Shown piece by piece: positions 36,830-49,000 of a stretch of DNA of 64,000 nucleotides (position 1 is its first letter; each line of letters begins with the position of its first letter). The stretch covers positions 1 through 64,000 of the forward strand of contig CAJXGN010000014.1 in the NCBI GenBank assembly GCA_913053875.1. The letters run 5' to 3'. Both the position numbers and the translations under genes were made by a program. The notes under the pieces were generated by a model that saw nothing but the letters and a program-made list of their open reading frames with translations, searched no databases and was not told the DNA's origin. This DNA is from an uncultured Agromyces sp. (lineage in GTDB: Bacteria; Actinomycetota; Actinomycetes; Actinomycetales; Microbacteriaceae).

Positions 36830-36866
36830 AGAACGTGAGTATATCTTCACGATACGTGAATGTCTA
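36825..36866 (-). promoter_or_regulatory. Promoter and twin operators of the MNT-HEPN operon
   Basis: On the minus strand TAGACA (36861-36866), 17 nt, TATACT (36838-36843) is the strongest promoter in the window, ending 8 nt before the GTG at 36829. Two inverted repeats of the form TTCAC-N5-GTGAR lie on it: 36846-36860 in the spacer (perfect) and 36825-36839 over the start site (one mismatch). Their centres are 21 bp apart, two helical turns, as expected for side-by-side dimers on one face. Confidence 0.75.
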
Positions 36867-36920
36867 CGACTGGGCCGAGGCGATGTGCACTTCTTGCATA
36901 CTGCTCGACCTCGTACCGTT

Positions 36921-36947
36921 CAGTTGTCGCAGATTTTGCGACAACTG
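36921..36947. terminator. 11-bp hairpin after the winged-helix ATPase regulator gene
   Basis: CAGTTGTCGCA (36921-36931) pairs perfectly with TGCGACAACTG (36937-36947) around GATTT, starting 5 nt beyond the stop of the minus-strand regulator gene. It has the position of a terminator but no U-tract; it could instead be a binding site. Confidence 0.5.
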
Positions 36948-36951
36948 CCAC

Positions 36952-39867
36952 CTACGCGCCAGACCGCTCCCGCAGCCAGCGACCCGGCCCGCGCCGATCG
37001 AGGTCGCGCGCGGCGATCGTGGCGAGCACCCGCAGCTCGAGCGCGTGCGCGCCCTGCGCGCGGGCGATGTCGAGCGCGCGCTCGAGCAGGTCGTCGGCCT
37101 CGCGCTCGAGTCGGTCGCGCTGGCCGTTGCCCGACTCGCGGGCGGCGGCGAACGCGAGCCCGGCGCGCTTGCGCGTGAGCTCGGCGAGGTACCAGCGCTC
37201 ACCGGATGCCTCGGCCAGCGCGATCGCCCGGTCGACGACCTCGGTCGCCTCAGCGATACGTCCCGCCGCGGTCTCCGCCTCGACGAGGAGCGACAGGTGG
37301 TACGGGCCCCAGACCCCGTCGGCCACCGACTCGACCTCGGCCAGGCCGGCGCGGATCGACTCCGCGGCATTTGCCGGCTCGTCCTCGATCATCGCCCAGC
37401 CGCCCATGACCTTGCCGGCCGACACCCAGAGCGAGACCTCGTTCGCCTCGGCGAGCGCGAGCAGCTCGTCGGCGAGCGCACGCACGGTCGACGTGTCCCC
37501 GAGCAGCTGGTGGATCGCCGCGAGCGCACCGAGCGCCTGGCAGAGCCCGTCGAGACGGGAGCCCGCCCGGGCGAGCGCGAGCGCCTCCTCCGCGTGCCTG
37601 CGGGCGACATCGGCGTTGCCGAGCAGCCACTCGTCGAGCGCGACGAACGAACGCAGCAGCACGCCCGAGTCCTGGTACGCGCCCGCGAGACGGCGGCGCA
37701 CGGCCGGCGAGTCGTGGTCGCTCGCACGCGCGAGATGCTCCCGCGCACCCACCGGGTCGCCGAGTGCGAGCGTGGTGATCGCCTGCGCGTTGCCGGCCTG
37801 CAGCAGCAGCCCGTCGTCGCCGGATGCCTCGGCGGCATCGACGAGCCGGCCGAGGCGTCGCTCGGCGCCGTGGATGTCGCCGCGCATGAGCGAGACGCTC
37901 CAGACCACGTACCCGATACGGCCGAGCGCATCGGGCTGAGTGATGCGCGCCGCGGCGAGGTCGAGCCGGGCCGCTTCGTCGGCCGCCCGCTCCGACCGCA
38001 CGCCCCAGGCGACGATCGCGGCGGCGACACGGGTCACGCACACGCGTCCCTCGAGCAGCGCCAGTGCCGGCGACGGCGCCTCGGCCTGGGTCGCCTCCCC
38101 CTCGGGCAGGGTGCGCAATCCGTCCAGCAGTTCGAGCGCGCGACCGGCGTGCGCGAGGGCGACGAGCGGCACCTGGCGGCTCATGGCCGTCTCGGCGGCA
38201 TGGGTGAACCACACCGCCGCGCTCGCGGCGTCGCGTCCGTGCGCGAAGTGCTCCGCGATCTCCGTGGCCGCGGGCCCGGGGCGGTCCGCGAACGCCGCCG
38301 CGAGGCGCTCGCCGATGCGGCGGTGCGCGACGACGCGGCGGGCACCGCCGAGGCGCGCGTAGAGCACGTCGCGGTGCAGCGCGTGCCGGAACGCGAAGCG
38401 CGCGGTCACCGTGCCGTCGGGCCAGGTCGCGGGATCGAGCTCGTGCAGCACGCCCTGCGAGCGCGCGAGTCGCGAGAGGTGGTCCTCGATCGTGCGCTCG
38501 TCGGCCGTCGGTTCGACCGCCGGGGCGACCGCGGCGGCGGTGAACTCGGGTCCGGCGACCGCTGCGATCTCGAGCAGGCGGCGGTCGTCGTCGTCCAGCG
38601 CGGCGATGCGCCGCTCGACGACCCGGCGCAGGCCATCGGGAATGCCGACCCCGAGCACCGGCAGACCGTCGCCCCCGTCGCCCCGAGCGGCGAGGCGCCC
38701 GGCGAGGTGCTCAGCGAGCATCGCGACGTAGAGCGGGTTGCCCCCGGTGCGGCCCAGCACGTCGGCGACGAGCGAGTCGTCGGTCGCCGCGGCGCCGAGC
38801 CGCTCCGCGAGGAGGCCCCGCACGCTCGGACCGCTGAGCGGACCCAGCTCGACGACGCCGGTGTCGCCGTGCGCGTCGAGCAGTTCGACGACGGATGCCT
38901 CGGAGCCGACGCCGGCCCGGGAGGCATCCGTTCGCGTGGTGGCGAGCAGGAACACCCCGGCAGGCGATCCACGACGGGCGAGCGCGGTCACGAGTTCGAG
39001 GCTCGCGCGATCGGCCGCGTGCAGGTCCTCGATCACGAGCAGCACGGGCGCCTCGGCGCCCAGCTCGGCCATCGCGTCGACGAACTCGCGCAGCATGCGA
39101 CCGGACTCGGGTCCGACCGAGCGCGCACGCATCTCGGCGGGACGGGTCGGCGGCACCCGGCCGGCGAGCTGCACCGCCCACGACGGCGCCCGAGCCGCCA
39201 GCACGTCGCGCACGCGCGCCCCGCGCGGGCCGGCGCAGAGGCCGTTCAGCGCCTCGAGCAGCGGATGGTAGGGGTCGCCCTCGCCCACCCGCTCGAGGCA
39301 TTGCCCCTCGCCGACCCAGGCGCCGCCCGCAGCGCGCACCTCGTCGACGAAGGCGCGCACGAGCGCCGACTTGCCGATGCCGAGCTCGCCCGCGACGACG
39401 CCGACGCGACGACCGGGTTCGCTCGCTGCCGCCCACCACCCGCGCACCGAGTCGAGCTCGCGCGCGCGGCCGTGCAGCGCACGTGCCGAGGCTCCTCGCG
39501 CACCCCGCACGTCGGTGAGCGTCGCGACGAACCGATAACCGCGCCGGTGTGCGGTGGCGATGAAGCGCGGACGCCTCGGGTCGTCGCCCAGCGCGCGCCG
39601 CAGCTCGTTCACGCAGACCGCGAGCGCGTCGTCTCCCGAGCCGCCCGGACCCCAGACGGCGCCGATCAGTTCGCCCTTGGTCACCACCTCACCGGCGCGC
39701 ACGAGGAGTTCGCGCAGCACGCCCGCGGTCTTGGGGCGCAGCGAGACCTCGCAGTCGGCACCGACGAGCAGGCCGTCGCGCGCATCGAAGCGCCAGGTGT
39801 CGAAGTGGAAGGTCTCGGGTTCGGGATGGTGGGTCGGTGGCGCGGGCGGAACGATCTCACTGACCAA
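36952..39867 (-). CDS. Winged-helix transcriptional regulator with AAA ATPase and TPR-like region
   Basis: A 971-residue one-component regulator. Residues 20-116 are an OmpR/PhoB-type winged helix (RPKTAGVLRELLVRAGEVV, FIATAHRRGYRFVA). An AAA_16/STAND-like ATPase follows, with Walker A GELGIGKSA (160-168) and Walker B VLLVIEDLHAAD. Residues about 500-950 are helical TPR-like repeats. It thus has the layout of a CadC/AfsR-like or STAND regulator. The start is TTG 39867 with GGAGGT 5 nt upstream; a nearby GTG at 39860 is out of frame. It is divergent from the 9-kb RHS gene and is the obvious candidate to control it. Confidence 0.87.
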   Translation of the reverse strand: MVSEIVPPAPPTHHPEPETFHFDTWRFDARDGLLVGADCEVSLRPKTAGVLRELLVRAGEVVTKGELIGAVWGPGGSGDDALAVCVNELRRALGDDPRRPRFIATAHRRGYRFVATLTDVRGARGASARALHGRARELDSVRGWWAAASEPGRRVGVVAGELGIGKSALVRAFVDEVRAAGGAWVGEGQCLERVGEGDPYHPLLEALNGLCAGPRGARVRDVLAARAPSWAVQLAGRVPPTRPAEMRARSVGPESGRMLREFVDAMAELGAEAPVLLVIEDLHAADRASLELVTALARRGSPAGVFLLATTRTDASRAGVGSEASVVELLDAHGDTGVVELGPLSGPSVRGLLAERLGAAATDDSLVADVLGRTGGNPLYVAMLAEHLAGRLAARGDGGDGLPVLGVGIPDGLRRVVERRIAALDDDDRRLLEIAAVAGPEFTAAAVAPAVEPTADERTIEDHLSRLARSQGVLHELDPATWPDGTVTARFAFRHALHRDVLYARLGGARRVVAHRRIGERLAAAFADRPGPAATEIAEHFAHGRDAASAAVWFTHAAETAMSRQVPLVALAHAGRALELLDGLRTLPEGEATQAEAPSPALALLEGRVCVTRVAAAIVAWGVRSERAADEAARLDLAAARITQPDALGRIGYVVWSVSLMRGDIHGAERRLGRLVDAAEASGDDGLLLQAGNAQAITTLALGDPVGAREHLARASDHDSPAVRRRLAGAYQDSGVLLRSFVALDEWLLGNADVARRHAEEALALARAGSRLDGLCQALGALAAIHQLLGDTSTVRALADELLALAEANEVSLWVSAGKVMGGWAMIEDEPANAAESIRAGLAEVESVADGVWGPYHLSLLVEAETAAGRIAEATEVVDRAIALAEASGERWYLAELTRKRAGLAFAAARESGNGQRDRLEREADDLLERALDIARAQGAHALELRVLATIAARDLDRRGPGRWLRERSGA

Positions 39868-40069
39868 GCCCGACCTCCGATCGTGCGCCCGGCGACGCGA
39901 TCTCGGCGCTGTCGACGACGCAGTCGAACCGGTCCGAGCTCCCGGCTGGGAATGTGATGTGAATACTAATGCAAGAACTTCGTAAGGACACGAGCCCTCC
40001 TCAGGTAGTGCACTGAGAACCGGACGGTTCCCGCCGGGGCATCGTCGTGCCCGACCTCGGAGGTTCACG
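39868..40069. other. Divergent promoter region between the regulator and the RHS gene
   Basis: A 202-nt gap shared by the regulator (minus) and the RHS gene (plus). An AT-rich island at about 39954-39978 (containing GTGAATACTAATGCAAGAAC) is the likely promoter core. Downstream on the RHS side are small inverted repeats CTCAG/CTGAG and GAACCG-GA-CGGTTC (40017-40030). No confident -35/-10 pair can be assigned. Confidence 0.4.
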
Positions 40070-43000
40070 ATGCCCAAGCGCCTGCCGCTCACAGCGAAGG
40101 TGGTGGCGATCACCGCGGTGCTCGCCCTCGCGACGACCGGGGCGATCGCCGCGACCGGCGGCTTCGACGGCGACGGCCTCGGCCCCGGCGAGGCACTCGC
40201 GCGCGAGTCGATCCTCACCCCGGACGAGCTCGGGGACGGCGCGTTCGACGGCCTGCAGTACGCGGATGCCACGGAGGGACTCGTCGTCGTCGACGCGCCC
40301 GAGGCGTCGAGCGACGGCGGCGCGCACCTCGCATATCCGCTCCCGATCCCCGCCGGTCGCGGCATCACCCCCGAGCTCTCGCTCGAGTACGACTCCTCGG
40401 GCGGCAACGGCTGGGTCGGCGTCGGGTGGGACCTCGGCGTCGGCGAGGTCGCCGTCGACACGACCTTCGGCGCCCCCTACTTCGACGCCGACCACGAGAG
40501 CGAGAGCTACACGCTCGACGGCGACTCGCTCGTGCCGAACGCGCTCGGCGATACGTGGGAACCCCGCGTCTCGGGCGACCGCGAGGACTTCGTGCGCCAG
40601 GTCGAGACCGAGTACGAGCAGATCATCCGCCACGAGGTCGGCGACGGCGGCCCGGACGACTACTACTGGGAGGTGCGCCAGGCCGACGGCGGCATCCGCT
40701 GGTACGGCGGCTACCCCGACGCCGGCGGCCCGTACGGCGACGACTCCAGCGAGGGCACGATCGACCGCGACGCGATCGTCACCGACGACGCCGGCAACCA
40801 GGTGCGCTGGCTGCTCTCCGCGCAGCGGGACATCGGCTACAGCATCATCCGGTACCACTACGAGACCTACGACTACCAGCGTTCGGGCGAGTCGTGGGCG
40901 AGCGGATGCAGCGGATCGACGCTCTGCGCGCGCCACACGTACCTCGACCACATCGACTACACGATCGCGGCCGAGGCATCGGGGCAGCTCCCCGACCCCG
41001 CGTACCGGGTGGACTTCATCCTCGAGTCCGAGCTCGAACCCGCGCCCGCCCGACGGGGCGACCCCATCCTCGACGGCACCGGCCGCTACCTCGACCTCAC
41101 CTGGGAGCGCCTCGCCCGCATCGAGGTGCGGCACGGCGAACTCACGCTCGACCCGACGCGTGAACGCAGCTTCCCGGCCGATTCCGGTGCCGACGACCTC
41201 GCCGCCCGGTACGACCTCGCCTATCGGGACGCGGCCCGGAGCCCGTTCGGGAAGTCGCTGCTCGAATCGGTGACGCAGGGCGCGCACGACCCGGACGTCG
41301 CCGCGACGCACGAGTTCACCTACTTCGACGAGGTGGGCGACGCCACCGCCGGCTATTCGGGCTTCGCCTCGGCCCAGCCGTGGTCGACCGGTGACGACAT
41401 GGGCGACCGCACCTGGCTCGACAGCAACGTGTCGGCCGGCGCGCTCGGGGGCTCGGAGAACAACTCGGGCGAGGGCCATGCCTACATCGGCTTCAACGCA
41501 TTCGTCCCCCAGAAGGTCGGCTCGTTCGGCGGGTCGATCCAGATCGGCGGCGGCGAGACCGTCGGCGTCGCGGAGTGGATCGACCTGAACGGCGACGGGC
41601 TGCCCGACAAGGTCTACCGCGCCGGCGGCACGATCGGCGGCGGCATCTCGTACCGGCTCAACACGGGTGGCGCCAACGGCTCGGGCACCACCTTCTCCGA
41701 CCCGGTCTCGCTGCCGACCCTGAAGTCCCTGTCGCGCGAGGACGAGTTCAACGTGCAGTTCGCGGCCGAGGCGCACCTCGGCGTGACCGCCTCGTTCGGC
41801 GTCGGCACCTCGATCGCCAAGGGCGACACGTACTTCACCGACGTCAACGCCGACGGCCTGCCCGACCTCGTGCAGGGCGGGAAGGTGTACTTCAACCGGC
41901 TCGTCGACGGCGTGCCGACCTTCGCCGAGTCGAGCACCGGCACGGCCGTGCCGATCGCCACGGGGGCGACCCCCGAGGTCGCCAACACGGCGGTCGACGA
42001 GCTGCGCGAGCTGCTCGCCGACCAGTCGCCGCTCATCGACACGGTGCGGCGCTGGGTCGCGCCGTTCGACGGCACCGTCGAGGTCGACGCCCCGGTCACC
42101 CTCGACCCTGCCGAGGACTCGCCCGACGGCGTGCGCGTCGCGATCGAGTACGACGGCGCGGAGGTCGAGGCGGCCAACCTGCTCGCGACGGGGTCGCAGG
42201 CCTTCACCGCGCCCATCGAGGTCGAGGTGGAGCAGGGTCATCCGCTCTACTTCCGCGTCGGCTCGGTCAACGACGGCGCCAACGACGAGGTCGTCTGGTC
42301 ACCGGTCGTCACCTACGTCGAGATCGACGGCGACGAGGTCGTCGACGAGGGGCAGGCGCCCAGCGGCTCGACCGCGGTCGAGGTCCCCCTCGACATCAAC
42401 GGCCTCTCGCAGACCGTGTACGACGCCACGGCCGACTTCACGCTCTCGGGGCGCCCGGGCATGAACGTGGTCATGCCGTACGACGGCACGGTGCGCTTCA
42501 CCGGCGAACTGACGAAGCACGCCGTCACCTCCGACGACCTCCGCCTCGTGCTGGAGCACAACGGCGTCGCCGTGCCCGGCTCCGGCGTCGTGATCGACGC
42601 CGACTTCACCGGCGACGTGCCGATCGAGTTCGACTTCGCGGTCGCCCAACCGGTCGCACCGAGCTCGGGCAACGAGAACGGCTCGACCGACACCGTCGAG
42701 GCCTACCTCGCGGTCGACTCCCCGATCGACCTCAACGCCATCACCTGGACCCCCGAGCTGTTCTACCTCGACGCCACCGACGTCAACGGCGACCCACTCG
42801 ACGTGGTCGACGGCAACGGCGAGTACATCCGCAGCGTCGACCTGACGCCCGAGATCGAGCAGTACCCGATCCACTCCTCCACCGGACCCGTCTCGCCGTG
42901 GGAGTCGACCACCGGCGACACCCTCGACGCGATCGTGAGCTTCTCCGGCGCGGCCGTCCCGCGCGACGGCGACGGCAACCGGCGCTACCCCGCCGCCGTG

Positions 43001-46000
43001 CTGACGGTCAAGACCGCCGACGCGGTGGTCGTCCAGCAGGCGTTCACGCTCGTCGCCACCGACGACTCCGGCAACTACGAGAACACGCTCGACCTGAACC
43101 TCGACCTCGACGACGGCACCGACTACTGGTTCGAGGTGACGACGCGCGACGCGGAGTTCGCGCAGGACTTCGGCACCATGACCGTGAAGCTCACGGACCC
43201 CGACGACCCCGCATCGACCGACATCGAGGTGGACGCCACCTTCTACGGTGCCGACTACCAGGGCATCTTCCCGCTCGCCTACCGCGGCTGGGGAATCGCC
43301 GGCTACACGGCCAACGACGAGCTCGCCACCCAGCCGATCGACGCCGCGGCGTTCGTGATCGACGCCGACGAGCTGCAGGAGGCGACCGCGCCGTCCGGCT
43401 TCGACGACGTGCCCGCAGAAGGCCCCGACCCCGATCCGTCGTTCGCGTTCCTCGCGATCTCGGAGCCGCCCGCGCTCGACCCGACGCTCGCGGCCGCCGC
43501 GGGCACGCCGCTCGCGGGCAACCAATGGCGCGGCAATCGCGACAACCTCGCGGGCGGACCCGAGCGCATGCGATCCTCGCGGCTCGCGTCCGACAGCGCC
43601 GACCTCGGCCCGACGGGCGGCGACGGCACCGGCATCACCCGCATCTCGACCGTCTCGCCATCGCTCGCGCTGGGCTTCGGCTTCGGTCCGCTCGGCGGAT
43701 CGGTCGGCGTCGGCTCCAGCCAGAGCCTGGTCGACTACGAGGACCTGAACGGTGACGGCTACCCGGACGTGCTGGTCGGCAACCGGGCGCAGTTCACCAC
43801 CCAGCGCGGTGCGCTCCGCGACAGCATGAGCGGCGCACTCGCGCCCTCCGACGCGGACTACATCAACCAGGACTTCACCGTGAACGCGCAGGGCGGCCTC
43901 GATGCGGGGCTCGTCAACGTCTCGCCGAACAGCAAGGGACGCACGAACGCCACGAGCGGCAACGCGTCCGGCAAGGGCGGCACGGCGTCCGAGGACGCCG
44001 GACTCGGCGCGGGCTTCGGCCTCGCGATCGGCGGCGGCATCGACGGCAGCTGGACCAACCCGAACGACTCGGGCGGGCTCGTGAACACGCCGTACTCGAG
44101 CTCTGAGCTCGGCGGCGAGGTCCGCGACCAGGCCGACGTGATCTCGGGCGGGTTCGGCGGCCAGCAGGAGCTCGCCGACGTCAACGGCGACGGCCTGCCC
44201 GACCGGGTGGTCACCGACGACACCGGCGTGTACGTCCACTACAACCTCGGCTACGGGTTCACCTCGCAGCGCACCAAGCTCGCCGCCGGCGGGTTCGGCA
44301 CGCAGGAGTCCATCGGCGGCAGCGCGTCGGTCGGCTTCGCGACGCCGTGGGGCGAGTTCTCCGGCGGGGCATCCCTCACCTGGAACTACGACATGGTGCG
44401 CTACGCCTGGATCGACGTGAACGGCGACGGCATCCTCGACCGCCTGCACAAGGGCGCCAACGACGCACAGCCGACGGTGACGTTCGGCACCGGGTCGGGC
44501 CTGTACGGTTCCCCCGTCACGTACGGCGAGTTCGCGACGACGGCGGGCGTGGGCGCGGCGAACGTCGAGTCGGGCCCGCAGATCGGCTACGACCGGGCGC
44601 AGGGCATCGGCGGCGGGTTCGACTTCACGATCTACGCCGGCCCGCTGTGCGTGGCCGCGTGCTACCTCGTGATCAACCCGGGTGCGTCGTACCAGAACTC
44701 GGTGAGCTTCACCGAGGTCACGCTCGACGACATCGACGGCGACGGCTACGTCGACTCGCTCAGCACCACTGACGACGACGCGGTATCGGTGCGACTCAAC
44801 ACGGCCGGCAAGGCGAACCTGCTCGAGACGGTGGCGAACCCCCTGGGCGGCACCATCACCCTCGACTACGCCCGCGACGGCAACACGTACGCGCACCCCG
44901 ACTCGATCTGGACCATGTCCAAGGTGTCGGTGAACGACGGCCGACCCGGCGACGGCGTCGACGTGCGCACCTCGACGTTCGAGTACGACGGGCTGCGCTT
45001 CGACCGGCTCTTCCGCCAGTCGCTCGGCTACAGCAGCATCGTCGAGCACGAGCTGGACGGGGCGGGCGCGACCGCACTGCGCGACACCACGCGCACCTTC
45101 CTCAACGACAACATCTTCACGGCCGGCCTCGAGACGTCGACCGAGCTGTCGAATGCCGCGAGCGGCGACGTGCTCCGCGGCGCGTACCTCGAGTGGGAGT
45201 ACCGCGAGGTCGTCGGATTCGACGCGGGCGTCGACCCGCGCGACCCGGTCGCGACCTCGGAGGTCTCGCTGCTGCCGGACGCCGCGGTGCCGACCCCCGG
45301 TGCGCTCGGCACCGCGATCGCCCCGCTCGCCGTCTCGACGACCGAGCGCTGGTACGACGGGTCCGGCGCGGCCGGGCAGGAGACGCGATCGACGTTCACC
45401 TACGACGGGATGGGCAACATCCTCACCGAGGTGGACGAGGGCGAGACGGATGACCCCGCCGACGACCTCACGACCACGACCGTCTACTCCGACTGCGAGG
45501 TCTCGTCGGGCATGGACCCCCAGTGCCCGCCGGAGTTCGGCACGGCCGGCGCCCCGGAGCATCCGTCGCCCTACTGGTCGGACACCCGGTGCCCGACCTG
45601 GGTGAGCATGCCCGCGATCGTCACGATCACCAACAGCGCCACCGGCGAGGTCTACCGCCACAGCGACGGCAGCCCCGCGCTGTGCGACAACGCCGGCGTG
45701 ACGCACCTGGAGGAGCTCGTCGACGGCGACACCACCGCCGTCACCGACCTCGCCTACGACGAGTGGGGCAGCTACAACCGCATCGTCTACCCCGAGGGCG
45801 AGGACGGCGTACGGTACGCGGTCGAGTACACCTACGACGCCGATCGCCACTCCGACATCGCGCAGGTCACCGAGTACGACCTCGACGAGACGGCTGCCAC
45901 GCTCGACACGGGCTGCACGGACGCGGTGACCTCGGTCGAGGCCTTCCTCGACTACGAGGACTGCACCGTGCCGGTGCCCGTGCGCACCGGACTGACGTCC

Positions 46001-49000
46001 ACGGCGACGTTCGACGGCGACTCCGGTCGCATCGCGAGCCGCACCGACGCGAACGGCAACACCACGTCGTACGAGTACGACAACCTCGCCCGCATCTGGA
46101 AGATCAGCAACGAGCTGCAGGACGACGTGGTGGAGTTCGTCTACAACCCGACCGCCGACGCCTACGGCTACGCGATCGCGAAGCACCACGACCGGTTCAA
46201 CGCCGACCCGATCGAGACGATCTCGTTCGTCGACGGGCTGGGACGCGTCACCGAGGAGAAGCGCGACGCGCGCGTGGTCGACGCGACCGGTGTCGCGGTC
46301 GACGGTCGCATCGTCACGGGCGCGACGAACTTCGACGACCTGGGCCGCCCGATCGAGCAGTACCGCCCGGTGTTCGACACGGTGGCGCAGACCGCGTACG
46401 AGTACACGACCTCGGCGCCCGACACAGTGACGACGACCGAGTACACGCTCACCGACCTCGAGACGAAGGTCACCGAGCCCGGCGACCGGGAGACCACCAC
46501 GGTGTACGACTTCACCGAGGTCGCCGGCGTGACGCTCTTCAGCGCCGCGACCACCGACCCGCGGCGTGATCGCGTGCGCACGACCTTCAGCGACGTGCGC
46601 GGCAACACGCGCGTGTACGACGACAAGCCCCACGGGGTCGACGCGCTGCGCTCGGTGTACGAATACGACGGCATCGGGCAGCTGCTGCGGTCGATCGACC
46701 CGGCCGGCGAGGAGACCGTGCACGAGTACGACCAGCTCGGCAACCGGCTCTCGACCGAGACGCCCGACGGCGGCCTCGTCGAGTTCTGGTACGACTCCGA
46801 GGGCAAGCTCGTGCGCGACCAGTCGGCGACGCTCCGCGAGGAGGGGTACTTCACCGACTACGCCTACGAACTTCGTCGGCTCGTCGAGATCGACTACCCG
46901 GAGGACACCCCCGACGTGACGTACACGTTCGGCGCAGCGGGCGCCCCGGGCAACGGCGCGGGCCGTGTGGTGCAGGTCGAGGACGGCTCGCAGATCACGT
47001 CGTTCGCGTACGACGCGCTCGGCGCGGTCGTGCGCGAGTCGGCCGAGGTGAAGCTCCACAACTGGGAGCCCGACCTCGACGCAGACGACGCGGCGAAGTT
47101 CACCTGGGTCACCGAGTGGAGCTACGACGCCCTCGGGCGCCTCGCCTCGATGGTGTACCCCGACGGCGAGCGCCTCACGTACGACTACGACGCCGGCGGT
47201 CGGGTGACGTCGATCGTCGGCGAGGAGGACGGCCAGAAGCAGGTGCCGCTCCTGGATGCCGCCGGCAATGTGGTGCTCGACGAGTACGGCGTCGTGGTCC
47301 TCACCGACGCGCCGACGACGTACACCTACCCGTACGTCGACGACCGCCGGTACGACGAGTTCCTGCGGCCCGCTGCCGTGGACTTCGGCAACGGCGTCAC
47401 GACCGAGTGGGCGTACGACGACGAGACGCTCTGGCTCACGGGCATCCACTCGGATTCGCCCGGCCGCGACGTCAAGGACAACCCGGCCGAGTACTCCGAG
47501 ATCCAGGACATCCGCTACACGTACGACGTCGTCGGCAACCCGAAGACGTACGTCAACGACGTGCCCGACGCCGTGTCGAACCTGTTCGGCGGCGTGGTGA
47601 CGGTGGCGTACGACTACGACGAGTTCGACCGGCTGGTCGGGGCCGCGGCGAAGTACGACACCCTGCCGAAGGATCGCACCTACACGTTCGCGTTGAGCTA
47701 CGACGACCAGGGCAACGTGCTGAGCAAGGCGCAGTCCGACAAGGACGGCAAGAGGGAGCAGGACGACACGAGCTACTCGTTCGACCGCACCTACGCGGCC
47801 GACGACCCGCACCAGGCGGTGTCGGCCGGCGAGGAGCTGTACCACTACGACGCCGACGGGGAGCTCACCCACATCACGACCGAGACGAAGAAGGGCAGGA
47901 TCGAGCTCGTCCGCGAGATGGAGTGGGACTGGGCGGGACACATGGTGCATCTCGATGAGGCGGGCCCCGACACCGACTACACCTACGACGACCAGGGGCA
48001 GCTGGCGATCGAGCGCGGCCCGTCGGGTGAGACCGCGTTCATCAACCCGTGGGTGAGCGTGCGCAACGGAACCGACCTGTACAAGCACATCTGGCTGGAC
48101 GACGAGCGCATCGGCACGCAGCGCGACAACGAGGGCGGCGCGAACAACGACCCCGCCAACGACGGCGGCTACGAGGAGACCCAGCGGTACTTCCTGCACA
48201 CCGACCTGCAGGGCAGCACCAACGTGGTCACGGGTCCCACGGGCGACACGTTCCAGCACCAGGAGTACTTCCCCACCGGCGAGGTCTGGGTCGACGAGCA
48301 CAGCACGGTCTACCGCACGCCGTACCAGTACGCCGGCGGCTACACCGACGAACAGCGCGACATCATCTCGCTGGGCGATCGCTGGTACGACCAGCGGCGC
48401 GAGATGTTCACGACGGTCGACCCGGTGCTCGTCGACGACCCGACGATCGTCGTCGGCTCGCCCGAGCTGCGCACGACCTACGCGTACGCGGGATCGAACG
48501 CGATCCGCTTCGTCGACCCGAGCGGGCAGCTGTTCACGATCGCGAGCGCGAACGACGTGGTCGCGAAGGCCCGGGCGGCGAAGGCCACGACCTCGGCCAC
48601 CCCGAACAGCTCCCAGGTCGCCACCCAGACGGTGGGCACCACGGGTACCCAGGGCACCAGCGCGACGGCGAAGGCGAGCAGGGCCGAACGTCTCTACAAG
48701 TTCTCCAAGAAGTGGGACGCCAAGCCCCTGTTCGACATCGACCGGAGCGACGGCAGCGTGAAGTTCGCTCCGCTGCTCACCGGCCCGCGCATCAAGCTCA
48801 AGGAGGGCGAGCAGGCGCCCCCGTCGCTGAATCAGACGCAGACCACGAACACCGGCACGACGTCGGCTTCGAAGCAGGATGCCACAAGCTCGACCGGTGG
48901 GCCCACGGTGAAGAACGACACCACATCGTCGACCGGCTCCAACAGCGCCACGGCACCCGCGAAGCCGGGCTCCGGCGACGGCACGGGCGGTGCGCCTGAC

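Noticed and set aside
36848..36850. GTG 36850 as the start of the MNT protein
   Set aside because: It lies inside the operator and upstream of the -10 box TATACT, so it could not be transcribed from that promoter.
39858..39860. GTG as start of the winged-helix ATPase regulator
   Set aside because: The triplet is out of frame with the conserved protein; TTG 39867 with GGAGGT upstream is in frame.
36891..39976. TTCTTGCAT motif at both ends of the regulator gene
   Set aside because: A single short shared word on different strands; too short to distinguish from chance.
42299..48301. A 2000-codon open frame on the minus strand inside the RHS gene
   Set aside because: It is antisense to a gene with signal peptide, SpvB, FG-GAP and YD-repeat motifs; its Val/Arg/Asp-rich translation is the typical shadow of GC-rich coding sequence.
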